Origin: Nyssa sinensis
Lineage: Eukaryota > Streptophyta > Magnoliopsida > Cornales > Nyssaceae
DNA: 64,000 bases
NCBI GenBank assembly: GCA_008638375.1
Contig: CM018048.1
Coordinates: forward strand, 2,312,642 to 2,376,641
Direction: 5' to 3'
Part shown: positions 24,473-36,914 of the stretch, one piece after another
How positions within the stretch are numbered: position 1 is the first letter of the stretch
Layout: each line of letters starts with the position of its first letter
Notes under the pieces: model-generated
Seen by the model: the letters and a program-made list of their open reading frames with translations, nothing else
What the model was told of the DNA's origin: nothing
Databases searched by the model: none
Position numbers and translations under genes: made by a program

Positions 24473-24581
24473 GTTTATTAAATGGTAGGGGGGAAAGGCA
24501 CCATTTGTAGATCAAATCATTTGGTAGTTTATTAAATGGTAAGGGGAAAAAATCATCATTTGTGGATCAAATCGTTTGGTA
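24473..24581. repeat. 54-bp tandem duplication in dirigent 2 upstream region
   Basis: Two adjacent copies of a 54-bp unit begin 'gtttattaaatggta' at 24473 and 24527 and contain 'atttgtrgatcaaatc'. They lie about 115-230 bp upstream of the TATA box, inside the likely promoter. The copies differ at a handful of positions. Confidence 0.85.
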
Positions 24582-24599
24582 GTCTCACTTGATGTCTAT

Positions 24600-25560
24600 A
24601 AACTCCAAAAAAAAATGGTGTACTCTTAACTTTTGTTTTGTCTTAGTTTTTGTTTTTTTTTTTGATGACCTTGTTTTGTCTAGTGGAGAGGTCATTATTT
24701 ATACCACGAAGAGTACATGCTTTCCATAACAATATTCAACATTTTAGGAATTGTTTGAGAAATGTTAGAACCGATTCTATAAAATACAGATGAACTAGTT
24801 TTAAATTTTTTGTTGTTCAATAAGTACCTTTTAATAGTACTAGTAGAGATGCACGTATTTTACACGTGAATAAATTTCTCAACAAATTAAGCATTTAAAT
24901 ACTCCGTAAGATAATTCATTAGAAACTTAACAAAAATATTTCATATTTGGAAACACCAAGTATGAGAGTAAAACCTGGAATAAGATTTATAAACTACAAA
25001 AGATAGAAAATTAGATATTGTGAAGATTTTATTTTACATATGAAAAAAAAATTGGCAAATTAGATACCCAATTAAGAGATTAAATGATGATTGTAACAAA
25101 AAATTAGACAGTTATTAGCATAGTACAATAATTATAAGAAAAAAGAAATTTGGTTCAAACATTTTCTAGACCAGGGAAGATGATCCTTCAATGAGTCAGA
25201 GCCACTCAAAATTTATATTAAAAAAATAGCATGCATCTACCCTACAACATAGACGTAAAAAGCCATAAAACAGTATTCTATAGTGCAGGAGCGCTCACAT
25301 TTTTTGGCTTACTTCTTCACTTGAATTTCAAAATCTGGAACTGAGGCAATCTTTCAAAAAAAAAAAAAGACATAGCAGTGTTAGTGCATGAGAGCTTATC
25401 AGGTTATGTTAAATATTTGAAGTACCCATAGTATCAAAAAAAGAAACAACTACAACAAAACAGAGGTTTTAACCAAAAATAGGAAAAATAAGAGACCCTA
25501 TAAATCTTTTAGAGGTATTGGATGTTTACACGATTTGATTCTCAATTTAGAGAATACCTT
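24600..25560. other. AT-rich intergenic DNA
   Basis: No gene is seen. Part of the right end may belong to the 5' LTR of the copia element, whose left boundary I could not fix. Confidence 0.45.
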
Positions 25561-26012
25561 TATTGATGGAAATTTTCAGAGGGATCAAACCAGAGGACAT
25601 ATCTTTCTTCTCTACCAATACTTGAGCTTTGATTTGTTAGCCGTTTCTCTCGGAAGTGATCCACTCCACGTTTGAAACTGCCTCCACCTGAGAACATGGG
25701 ACTTAACTGCCAAACGTGGGATTGAACTGTCTCCATGATGATCTATGAACGTGGGACACACGTTGCCAAGCTTGATGGAAGCTTTGGCTATAAATACCAC
25801 CGTTTGGTCCCCAAAGTCGTTGCACTCAATCCCCTTCAGTCTTACACCATCTAATTAGAGTGAGCAGAGTTTGGAAGAGCCAAAAGGAAAAGAAAACAGT
25901 GGGAAACAGATAATAGAATCAATGGTTGGAGGTATGCTTATTGTATATTTCGGTTTAACGATTCATTTCAATTGTTTATTCCGCATTATAATGAATCGAT
26001 ATAGAACTTTCA
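25561..26012 (+). mobile_element. Probable 5' LTR of copia element (left edge uncertain)
   Basis: The right edge is set by the primer-binding site at 26015: the LTR ends ...gaactttca at 26012. A TATAAATA box at 25789-25796 sits where an LTR promoter would be. The TG at 25564 is a possible start, but no second LTR remains for comparison. The open frame at 25871-26305 spans the LTR edge and is not a credible gene. Confidence 0.55.
25789..25796 (+). promoter_or_regulatory. TATA box in the copia LTR
   Basis: TATAAATA lies about 225 bp before the primer-binding site, consistent with an LTR U3 promoter. Confidence 0.5.
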
Positions 26013-26014
26013 TT

Positions 26015-26026
26015 TGGTATCAGAGC
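26015..26026 (+). other. Primer-binding site (initiator tRNA-Met)
   Basis: TGGTATCAGAGC is the standard copia/gypsy primer site complementary to the 3' end of plant initiator tRNA-Met. It lies two bases after the LTR end. Confidence 0.85.
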
Positions 26027-27569
26027 ATGGTTTACATCTCTGCCTTGGTGTTTTATCACATGCTCTGTTTGTCTCTATTTTTGTTTTTTTTGGCCAGAGA
26101 CTTCTGGAATTTTTTTGGCCTAAGATTTCTGAAATTTTTTTGGCTAGAGATCCGGCCCTCTGATCAGAAAATCGAGGGTATATTTGAGTTGCCCATCACC
26201 TATAGGTTCGGACCCAGCAGAAACCGCGAGAAAATTCGTCATCGGCAAGTCGCCGTTGACGGAAGAGGTGACCAGCCAAGTGCTGGAAACCTGCTATGCG
26301 GCTGAGTTTTTGTGATTTTATTTGGACCAAACCGGGTTGGATCGGACCCGACTCACCAATTCAAATGGCTACCCAACACTGTTACTTTATGGGAAAAATT
26401 TTAAATTTGAGTTTGGGGGGCGTTTGATTGGAAAGGAGAAGCTATCCAATGATTGACTTACAAATGAACATGAAATGAAAAACAACAGGAAATTAAAATT
26501 TTGGTTTAGGCAGTGACATGAACCTAATAAATTTTTGCTCATTTTTGCATATAGTTATTATTTGATTTAATTGTGTGCAACTTAGATGATTGTTGTGCAA
26601 ATTTAATAATTATGCTCATATTTAGTTTGCATGAGTTGATTATTTATGCTCTAAATTAATACATTCAATTTTTAGATGAATATATATATATATATAGTTA
26701 AGGGCATGAAATTAAATGTTATGCATAATATTATAGTTTTAATTATGCAATGTTTATGCTTAAATTGTGAGAATATTATGTGCATAATAATAACATGTTA
26801 GTTTTAGTTAAAATTATGCAATCTATAATTATTCTCATATTTAGTTAATCCTTATGTATTAAAGGTATAATGTCTAGTGATCAATATGATTTTTGGTTAA
26901 TTAGAGAATAGCCACAGCATCTTTAATTAAATAAAAATCATATATTATGATTAATTAGGATCACATAAATAATATTTAGACATTAATTATAATTAATCAT
27001 ACTTAGTAAAATAAATTTTATCCCACATGAATTTTTATTATATGATTAATTAGGATAAAATATCAAATGATTCATAACTTACCCACAGGAATTATGAATT
27101 AATTTAATCATTTGATAGTTTTATCATAAAGTTTAATATTAGATAGAATATATATCAAATTACAATCATTAATGGACTATTTGCTGTGATAGTATGAATG
27201 TGTACATCTAGGAGGTTCTGTCTAGGACTGGATTTTAAGTGGGACCATTGTGACCCCTCCAATCTTTCCTAGGAATCTTGAAGTTCTATCTAGAAAAGAA
27301 AAAATCTTTCCTGGGAACATACTTAGTAGTACTTTTTGTTTCTGCGGTAAAAGAGGCCTTATTCATGATTATTGTGGAAATAATTTGATAAATTCTATCA
27401 TAAAGAATAATTGAATCTGCTTGAATTAAAAATTTAGCTCACAAGCAATTTTTATATCATTAGATTCAATTTTTAAGCATGATTTACATTGGTAAACCAT
27501 GAAATTTTATTTATGCCTCATTTTAATGTAAGCATGTATGTTTAATTTTATGCAGCTAGTCAACTTGTT
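26027..27569 (+). other. Long 5' leader of copia element
   Basis: About 1.5 kb lies between the primer site and the gag frame. It is AT-rich and has no convincing ORF. A (TA)n run lies near 26680-26696. It may contain a later insertion that I cannot delimit. Confidence 0.5.
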
Positions 27570-27572
27570 TAA

Positions 27573-30500
27573 TTTTCTGATATCGGTTGTGATATTCCCG
27601 AACTTAAGGGTGATAACTTTAAAATGTGGAAAGAGAAGGTCTTACTTCATTTAGGGTGGATGGATATTGATTATGCTATAAGGAAAGATGAACCACTTGC
27701 AATTACCAATACCAGCATTGAAGTTGAGATTGCTCTATATGAACATTGGGAGCAATCCAATCGACTCAGTGTTATGTTCATAAAGACCAAAATCTCTGCT
27801 GGTATTCATGGTTCAGTCGATCAGCATACCAAAGTCCGCGATTTACTCAAGGCCATTGACGAACAATTCGTCACTTCAGATAAGGCGCTTGCTAGTACCC
27901 TAATTATGAAGTTTTGTTCTACAAGGCTCGACACTGTGAGAGGTTTGTGTGAGCACATCATGAAGATGAGGAACACTGCAGCTCAACTTAAAAAACTGGA
28001 GGTTGAAATTTCAGATTCTTTTCTTGTGCACTATATTCTGAATACTCTCCCACCCCAATACAGTCCTTTCAAAATCTCCTATAACACACATAAGGATAAA
28101 TGGTCTATTAATGAACTTATGACCATGTGTGTTCAAAAGGAATGGAGATTAATTATGGAGATGGGAAAGAGTGCAACGCTGGCTACGCAGGGAAAGAATA
28201 AAGCTCAAGCCAATAAGAAAGGGAAAGGGAAAGAGAAGTTGGCTCCAAAAGCTGACATAAAGAAAGATCCGGTGTGTTTCTTCTGTAAAAAGAAGGGACA
28301 TGTTAAGAAGGATTGTCCCAAATTTCAGAAATGGCTAGAAAAGAAAGGTAATCAACTATCTTTAGTTTGTTATGAATCCAATATGGTTGATGTTATTTAC
28401 AACACTTGGTGGATTGATTCTGGTTCCACAATCCATATTTCAAATTCCTTGCAGGGTATGCGAAACCTAAGGAAACTGGTGGGAAGTGAACAATACATCT
28501 ATTCGGGAAACAAGATGCGTTCACATGTGGATGCTGTTGGAACATGCAATTTGATTTTAAGTGGTGGCTTTGTATTAATTTTAGAAAAGACCTTTTATAT
28601 TCCTAGTTTTTCTAGGAATTTAATTTCAGTTTCTAAACTTGTACCATTGGGATACTCTTTTAAATTTTCAGATACATCTTTCAGTTTAATTTATGAATCT
28701 GAAATTGTTGGAGTTGGTACAATGTGTGATGGTCTTTTCTGTATTAATTTGCAAAATGATGCCACTCATAATGCTATGCATGTTCACACCGGTATAAAAA
28801 GATGTGTTGTAATTGAGGATTCCTCTACATTATGGCACCGGAGATTAGGTCATATCTCCATTGAGCGTATTAAAAGATTAGTAAATGATGGGGTACTTAG
28901 TACTCTTGACTTTATTGGTTTTGAAACTTGTGTGGATTGCATAAAGGGAAAGCAGACCAACAAGTCTACGAAAGGTGCCACAAGGAGTTCTCATTTATTG
29001 GAAATCATACATACAGACATTTATAGTCCAGACATGGATTCACATGGTCAGAAATATTTCATCTCATTCATTGATGACTATTCACGATACATGTATCTTT
29101 ATTTACTTCATAATAAGAATGAAGCATTAGATGCCTTTAAAGTTTTCAAGGCTGAAGTAGAGAAACAATGTAGTAAGCAAATTAAGATCGTGATGTCAGA
29201 CAGAGGTGGAGAATACTATGGTAGATATACAGAAGATGGACAAGCACATTGTCCCTTTGCGAGGTTTCTTTAAGAAAATGGGATTGTTCCCCATTACACC
29301 ATGCCTGGTTCACCGGACCAAAATGGTGTAGCTGAAAGAAGAAACCAAACATTATTGGACATGGTGCGAAGCATGTAGTGTAGCTCCAATCTTCCTAAGA
29401 ACTTGTGGACTGAGGCACTTAAGACGACTGTGTACATCTTAAACCGGGTCCCAACCAAAGCTGTTCCTAAAATACCATTTGAGTTATTTAAAGGTTGGAA
29501 ACCGAGTTTAAGGCATGTACGTGTTTGGGGATACTCGTCTGAAGTGAGGATTTATAATCCACAAGAGAAGAAACTGGATCCGAGGATCATTAGTGGCTAT
29601 TTCATTGGATATGCTGAAAGGTCCAAAGATTACAGATTTTATTGTCCATCTCATACCACTAGGATTGTGGAATCAAGGAATGCCAAATTTCTTGAGAATG
29701 ACTTGATCAGTGGGAAGGATCATTCAAGTAACACAATTTCTAAAAATGATCATTTAGGTAATTAACTTTCCACTTCAAGTAATAGATTGATTATTGTTCA
29801 AAACACCCCTTCAATACAAATTGGTGTTGAACAACCAATCATTGAAGTTCCACAAGCGGCTGATATCATTCAAGTAGGTCAGGGAGTTCAAGAATAACCA
29901 ATTCCTGAACAACCAGTTGAGCTACATCTTCCCCAAGAAGATGTTGGTGCAGCATTAAGAAGATCTACTAGAACAAAGAAGTCAGCTATTCCTAGTGACT
30001 ATGTAGTGTATCTACAAGAAACTGACTATGATATAGAAACTGAAGATTGTCCCGAATCTTTTTCACAAGCCATTAATTGCAAAGAGTCCGAATATTGGTA
30101 TAATGCCATGATAGAGGAAATGAATTCCATGAGGGACAACAATGTCTAGAGTCTTGTAGAGTTGCCTAATAGAGCCAAAGCCACTGGCAATAAATGGGTC
30201 TTTAAGACCAAAAGGGACGCATTGGGAAACATTGAGAGATACAAAGCTAGACTTATTGCTAAGGGATTCACTCAAAAGGAAGCAATCGATTATGATGAGA
30301 CATTCTCTCCTGTATCTAAGAAAGATTCCTTAAGGATTGTTTTGGCATTGGTAGCACATTTTGACATGGAGTTGCACCAAATGGATGTGAAAATGGCTTT
30401 TCTCAATGGTGATTTAGAGAAGGAGGTTTACATGAAACAACCTGAAGGATTCCCCTCTAGTGATGGTGAGCACTTGGTTTGCAAACTCAATAAATCCATA

Positions 30501-31619
30501 TATGGTTTAAAACAAGCGTCCCGTCAATGGTATTACGAGTTTCATGGTGTTATTTCTTCATTTGGATTTGTTGAAAACATCATGAATCAGTGTATATACC
30601 AGAAGGTCAGTGGGAGTAAGATATATTTTCTTGTTTTATATGTGGATGATATTCTACTTGCAACTAATGATAAGGGGTTGTTGCATGGGGTGAAACATTT
30701 CCTCTCTAAGAATTTTGATATGAAGGATATGGGTGAGGCATCTTATGTCATTGGCATTAAGATCCATAGAGACAGATGCAAAGGCATTTTAGGTCTGTCT
30801 CAGGAAACCTATATCACTAAAGTCTTAGAGAGATATCGTATGAAGGATTGTTCACCAAGTGTAGCTCCCATTGTGAAGGGTGATAGATTTAATTTGAACC
30901 AATGCCCAAAAAATGACTTGGAAAGGGAACAAATGCAAAACATCCCATATGCCTCAGCTGTTGGAAGCCTAATGTATGCTCAGGTTTGCACTAAACCTGA
31001 CATAGCTTTTGTTGTGGGTATGTTGGGACAATATTAGAGTAATCCAGGTTTAGACCACTAGAGGGCTGCAAAGAAAGTGATGCGGTACCTTCAAGGCACC
31101 AAGGACTACATGCTTACCTGTAGACGGACTGACAGTTTGGAAGTAGTTGGTTACTCCGATTCAGACTTTGCTTGTTGTGTGGATTCACATAAATCAACAT
31201 CAGGTTACATCTTTATGATGGCTGGCGGAGCTATTTCATGGAGGAGTGCCAAACAGTCCTTGACTACTACTTCCACTATGGAAGCCGAGTTCGTGGCTTG
31301 TTTTGAGGCTACATCGAATGGTGTATGGCTTAGGAGTTTCATTTCAGGGCTTAGAACCATGGATTCTATTCATAAGTTGTTGAGGATATTTTGTGACAAT
31401 TCAGTTGCTGTTTTTATGGCTAAGAATAGCAAAAGTGGTAGTCGAAGTAAGCATATCGATATTAAGTACTTAGCCATAAAGGAACGTGTTAATGAAGAAA
31501 AAATGGTCATTGAACACATCAACACCGAATTGATGATTGATGATCCTTTGACTAAGGGCATGCCACCATCTAAATTCAAGGATCATGTAATGTTAATGGG
31601 ACTTAATTCCATTATGTAG
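27573..31619 (+). pseudogene. Copia gag-pol polyprotein: one frame, in-frame stops only
   Basis: All domains lie in one frame. Gag begins DIPELKGDNFKMWKEKVLLH. A CCHC knuckle CFFCKKKGHVKKDC lies near 28277-28318, the protease motif WWIDSGSTIHIS near 28408, and GAG-pre-integrase LWHRRLGHISIERIKRLV near 28832, followed by CVDCIKGKQ. The integrase core has IHTDIYSPD, FIDDYSRYMY and NGVAERRNQ. RT has KWVFKTKRD, YKARLIAKGFTQ and YVDDILLATND (about 30640). RNase H has YSDSDFACCVDSHKSTSGYI and SKHIDIKYLAIKERV, ending at 31619. Stops lie at 29271, 29376, 29763, 29895, 30147, 31035 and 31059 (first bases), with one more just before gag at 27570. There is no frameshift over 4 kb. The relic is TNT1-94-like, lineage uncertain, and cannot be expressed as one protein. 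Confidence 0.9.
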
Positions 31620-31719
31620 TTCATTCATTGTACGAACTATGTTTCCTTATTGAAACTCTTACTTAATGTAATTTTTCTCATATTCATGTGCACCTTAATT
31701 TAATTTGAGAAAAATTTAT

Positions 31720-32316
31720 ATGTGTTGGAATCTCCTTGCCTTGTGGTGTTCATTTTGTACTACGAAAGATGCAAATCGAGATAGTGCAAAAAACTTGGCG
31801 GCAGACTGGATTACCGTCATATCTCCTTGATTTGGGTACATAAATTCTTGAATCTTTCTTTCCCGAACAGTCGATGGAAAGAACATACTGTAGAACTTAT
31901 CTATAAATTTGTTCCAAGTCATATCTGGTTCTTCTCTTTGCATTGTCAACCACTATTTGTATGCTTATCCTTGTAGCATATACGTAGCCAACTTGAATTT
32001 TTGCTCCTCTGTACAAATCAGAAGCTTGAAAACTTTTTTCATTGCCATGATCCATGATTCAGCTTGCTCAGGATCAGTCACAACATTAAAAGAAGGAGGC
32101 TTGAACTTATGAAATCTATCTAGCAATTCGTTGCTAATGCTAACTTCTATTGGTTGCACTGGGGCATGTGTAGGTGGCATTGCTGGAGTTTCCATTGGAT
32201 TGGCCGTTGGTATGGGCTGGCTATGCTATAGAGCCTTTGTTAACCCTTCGATTACCCAGCCAAACTTTCGAAACTTGAGATTCCGTATTATTGCTTCTGG
32301 TATGACGCGGCGGCAT
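31720..32316 (-). pseudogene. Gypsy gag fragment, decayed
   Basis: Reading leftwards, it starts MPPRRHTRSNN at 32316, a common chromovirus gag start. After a frame break it continues at 32195 with LLDRFHKFKPPSFNVVTDPE, AESWIMAMKKVFK, then ATYMLQG. Two stops interrupt the AYKWW-like region before EEPDMTWNKFIDKFYSMFFP and SRFASFVVQNEHHKARRFQH. This is the Retrotrans_gag domain. The match stops at about 31720, exactly where the copia 3' end begins, so one element has cut the other. Confidence 0.82.
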
Positions 32317-32503
32317 CTGAGGAAAAATAAAAGTTATCTTAGTATTCTCGTTCAATGCATTGTGAATGAAATAACATTCAGGTACTTAAGAGTATTTTTT
32401 GATCGTTCGTCAACTCAGGGATCCTACGACTTAAATACTATCGACCTTACACTTAGGCCATCATATCCTAAGGATTCGTTTTCCTAGCGAGGGTAAACCT
32501 AAT

Positions 32504-32515
32504 GCTCTGATACCA
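32504..32515 (-). other. Primer-binding site of gypsy remnant
   Basis: The minus strand reads TGGTATCAGAGC five bases after the LTR end TGTGACA. This fixes the element as minus-oriented and lets the related solo LTR at 7164-10702 be oriented. Confidence 0.85.
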
Positions 32516-32519
32516 AGTT

Positions 32520-33620
32520 TGTCACATCCCAAAACCTACCCACCTTATGCGGATTCAAGATATGAAACTGGCCATTTAGGCACCCATCGTATTTTTCTTA
32601 TGAAAATATTGATAGTGATCCTAACCTCAGGCCATTTACTTGTAACTTCCAAGTAAGATGCATTCATTACACAAAAGTTAAGCATCGGAAATTAAGTAAG
32701 AGAATGCATGCTAATTTGACAGAGCAACTAAATATGATCATAGTTAGTTTATACAAAGGTTAACTACAAAAGTTACATCATTGTGCGTATAATTATACAA
32801 AATATCCAAAAATGGGGTAGGTTACAAAAATGAGATGGCTTCATAAAGTCTTTCTACATAACTTCTAAGGATCTTAACCCTTTAGTCCTTGCCACTAGAA
32901 TCTTCACCTGAAAAATGTTAGGATAATAGAGTGAACTTTAACAAGCCTAATGAGTAGCATAGATTCCTTGCCATGGGTTTCAAAACCAATTCTTGTATTT
33001 AAAGCACGTGGATAATTTAATCATTTTAAAAGTAACAATTTTAAATCAAATGCATAATTAAATGTAGTTCAAGTAGAACAAAACAGATCAGAATAGAACG
33101 GAACTGAACTGAACTGAGCAAGACAAAACAGAACAGAACAGAATGCCAATATATCGATCAAAAGTATAGGCATATCATCAAGTATGTTTGAGCCTTTCCT
33201 AGCTGCCCATAAGCGGACACTTGTGAGGCCTTTACCCTCTAGATATTGCTCTGGCATACTCATGCCATACCTGCTCAATTCTTGACTATGGCCCATAAAT
33301 CAGAATATAACAGAACAGAAGAGCAGAACATAACAGAATCATGTCGAGTTTTATGCAGTACAAAGTGTATGCATTTAAATAGTACAAGTGTTATGCAGTT
33401 CAAAGTATATGCCTTTAAGTATATGCATTTAAGTAGCACAGTATATAAAAATGCTATGACAGTTAAAATAACACCAAGTCATAAATTCTAAGTTACTCAC
33501 AATTCATTGGGACTAACTTAATAATCATGGTAAAAGATCTAGCAACTGTATGCTTTTGTTAAAAATACTCTAATTATTCTTTAATTAGTTGATGAAATTT
33601 TCCTTTGCACCCACCGATGA
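32520..33620 (-). mobile_element. Gypsy LTR, truncated
   Basis: It begins (plus view) TGTCACATCCCAAAACC and is related to the LTR at 7164: both have 'atgcggat' then 'tggcca' near the edge, 'acctgaaa' further in, and 'gggtttcaaaacc' about 450 bp in. An 'agaacagaa' minisatellite lies at 33070-33150. The far edge is not recognisable, and the right boundary given here is an estimate. Confidence 0.6.
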
Positions 33621-33659
33621 GAAGCTATTTAATTACAGTTGCGCAGGCATGAAGGTGAA

Positions 33660-33830
33660 TTTGAAGATAGTAAACTTAAAATGCACCTAAAAAGGTTTAT
33701 CAAATAAAAAAGAGAGAAGTAGAGGAGTGCATGGAGGACCAGGCCTGGCTTTAGATAATTGGAGGCCTAAAATGATAAAAGGAACAACTTTAAATAAGGT
33801 CTTTCTAAATATTAATATATTTTTTTACTT

Positions 33831-33862
<32 letters not shown>

Positions 33863-34181
33863 TACATTTACTTTTGTTATATAAAATTTAATTATTTTTA
33901 ACAAGAGAGATGCATATATTTTAAAAACTCTAAATTTGAAGATAGTAAACTGAAAATGCACCTAAAAAGATTTATCAAATAAAAAGGAGAGCTAGAGGAG
34001 TGCAGGGAGGACCAGGCCTGATTCTAGATAATTGGAGGTCTAAAATGATAAAAGGAACAACTTTAAATAAGGTTTTTTTAAATATTAATATAATTTTTTA
34101 CTTTATTATATATATATATATATTATATTTACTTTTGTTATATAAAATTTAATTATTTTTAATAAGAGAGATGCATATATT
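33660..34181. repeat. Tandem duplication, 2 x about 275 bp
   Basis: Two copies begin 'tttgaagatagtaaact' at about 33660 and 33935 and end with 'agagagatgcatatatt'. Each contains 'gaggaccaggcctg' and a (TA)n run of different length (about 33838 and 34108). The 275-bp offset is clear and divergence is low, so the duplication is fairly recent. Confidence 0.88.
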
Positions 34182-35500
34182 AAATGAAACTCTAATAATA
34201 TAATTTTTATATAATTTTTTTAATCTAAATAAATAGTAATAAAATATTAAAATAAAATACGAATAAAATTTTATTAATAAAATTAAATTTTTTTATGAAG
34301 TTTTTATAAAGCCTTTTAATAATGTTCAATTTTTATTACATTTAAATTTTTAAGTAAAACTAAAAATAATTATTTTATTAATTTTATGATTAAACTGGCT
34401 CTTGAAGGAACATAGGTACATGGCCTGCCCTCCCAAATCATGGAGATTCCTCTGTCAATATAAGAGCCCACTTACATATTGAGAGGACAAGCTATTCAAG
34501 AATAATTGTCCGAGCTATTTTAGAGAGCAATTTTATAAAATTTAAGTTTTAATGGGATTCTCTATTCCACTCTTAAAATAGGGAAAGCTTAATTAACTCT
34601 TTACAAGTGAGGAAAGAGATGACAAAGAGGATTCCCTAAATTGATTAAATGAATATTTTAATGTAATATCTTTTAAAATTATGTTTATATAAATTGATTA
34701 AATGTATTTTATGAATATTTTAATATAATATCTTTTAAAATTATGTTTATATAAATTGATTAAATGTATTTTTTTAATATAATTTAGAAGTACGTAGAAG
34801 ACATCTTTTTTTCCCCAAAGTATTGATCTACTTTTAAAAAAATTTCTCTTAATTAAATTTTTATTTAATATTTTGTTAAGTTTTAAATAAGTTAAATGGG
34901 TGCTAAATTTAAATTGAGAAGTGTTGTTAAAAAATGCCAGTTAAAAATTAACTGTTAAAATAGTGACCGTTATATAAAAAATAGCCGTTAAAATAAATTC
35001 CAATTGTGATAGTTTAAATATAATAAATTAATAAAAAAAAAATTCAAAGTCAGATAAAATAGAGAATATGGTTGAAATAACCTATGGAAAAATGACTATT
35101 TAAATTAACTTTATAGTCATTTTAAATAAAATGGGGTGAAAATTTGGGAAGTATAATTGGAGTTGCTCTCATATCCTATAGATTGTTGTAATCTATTTTT
35201 CAGATGAGATGAGATGAGATGTATTTTTGAAGTTACTTGAAATTTTCAAGTAGAAACACAAATGCCTATTTTATTAAAATTAAAGACATCTTTAAAATAT
35301 ATTGTTAATTTAATGTTTTAAAGTATGTATTAGAAGATTTATTAGCGATAAGTTATTAAAAAAGAATTAATTGGAGCGTGGATCCATGCTTTAACAAATT
35401 CTGTTTATAAGTTTATTCATTTTGTTTTTTTAGACCAAAGATTTTTTTATGAGTTGCCGCTAACTAATTTTTATACATGGTTGTTTTGTCTTTTAGAGCA
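34182..35500. other. AT-rich intergenic DNA with a 62-bp tandem repeat
   Basis: A 62-bp unit starting 'gaatattttaat' occurs twice in a row at 34651-34712 and 34713-34774. Nothing else is recognisable. Confidence 0.6.
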
Positions 35501-35508
35501 TTTCTAAT

Positions 35509-36178
35509 TAGGGGTGTAAATCGGACGGGTCGGATTCAGATCAAGTTATATTCAAACTCAATTCAAGTTCTGAAATTGTCAATTCGAATCCAGTCCGAAC
35601 CCAATCTTGAACTAGGAAACCCAACACGAGTCCGACCCAAATTAAAATTCATGAGTATCGGGTTCAACTTGAGCCTGATCCGAACCCGATTATTAATTCA
35701 TTTTTTTTATATTTTATTCATAATTTTTTTAATTAATTGCTATCTTTTTCTTATTTTAATTATACACTAAAAGCTTCAATAATTTCTCTCAATTTCTCCT
35801 TCTAAAAGAAACAACAAATTGTTAAAATAATTCTTTCAACATAATTTAATTTTAAAAAAATGTTAAGGATCAACGAGTTTTTGAAATTATAAAAATATAA
35901 ATAGTAATTCTTATAAGAAAATCTTATAAATCTAATAATGAATAAGTAAAGTATAAAAAATATAACATATAAAATATTATATTCAAGTTCGGGTTGGACT
36001 TGGGTTGAGGTTGGGCTCGAGTTTTTAAAGTATCAACCCAAGTCCAACCCTAATTTACAGTGGGCTTGAATTCTTTTTCCCAAACCCAATCCAAAGTATA
36101 AAAGAAGAAGCCCGACCCTAAAAATTTTGGGCCGAGCTCGGATTGGGTTCGGGTTAGCCCACCCAAATTGCACCCGTA
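35509..36178. mobile_element. Non-autonomous hAT-like element (670 bp)
   Basis: Ends are TAGGGGTGTAAATCGGACGG and, inverted, TACGGGTGCAATTTGGGTGG. Flanking 8-bp sequences tttctaat and tctctaac match at 6 of 8. The interior has many 'cgggt/acccg', 'ccaaccc' and 'gggttgg' blocks in both directions, typical of this class. It has no transposase; the frame at 35477-35770 is the element's left arm. Confidence 0.7.
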
Positions 36179-36186
36179 TCTCTAAC

Positions 36187-36883
36187 CCTACTTCAAATTT
36201 AAAAGTAGGAATGAAAAAATAGCAATCTAACTCATCGTCAGTTCATATTCAAATTTGAAAAAATATGATCTTTATTTTTTATCATCAAATTTGAAGGTCT
36301 TGTAAAAAATTTAAAGATGGTTTTCAAATCACTAATCAAACATGATTCATCCATTATTCACCTACTAATTGTTTTTATAATACTCTAAACTAATAATTAA
36401 TTATTTTATATTATTTAAATAAATATTTAAAATTTAAAATTAATTTATCAATACTTTTTTCCATTTTAATTATCAATTATTTATTTTGAAATTAATTTTA
36501 ATATGGTAGAAAAAATTATCAACATATCATCACCTTTAAAGATTTCAATAACAATTAAATTTTTAGTATTTCATTGAAAATAAAAATCAAATCAAATTTC
36601 AACTTGAGCAATAACATAAAGATTATATGAAAAATGATCTTTGTACATCATTCATTAAAATTACATAAAGAAGGGTCACATGAAGTATTACTATATTTGT
36701 TTTCTTTTATAAGTGATCAATCAATGCATTTCGAAGTTTGTAATGAGCTTCTTTATTTTTTATTTGCTTGTGTGGAGCAAGGAGCCATTGGAATTGTTCG
36801 ATTTCAACTACAACCATTTAAACATCTGAGACGGGTATTGGACTTGAATCAATGACACTCAATTATCAAATTCATCATCAACA

Positions 36884-36914
<31 letters not shown>

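Noticed and set aside
25871..26305. 144-aa open frame
   Set aside because: It runs from the copia LTR through the primer-binding site into the leader; no domain and no codon bias.
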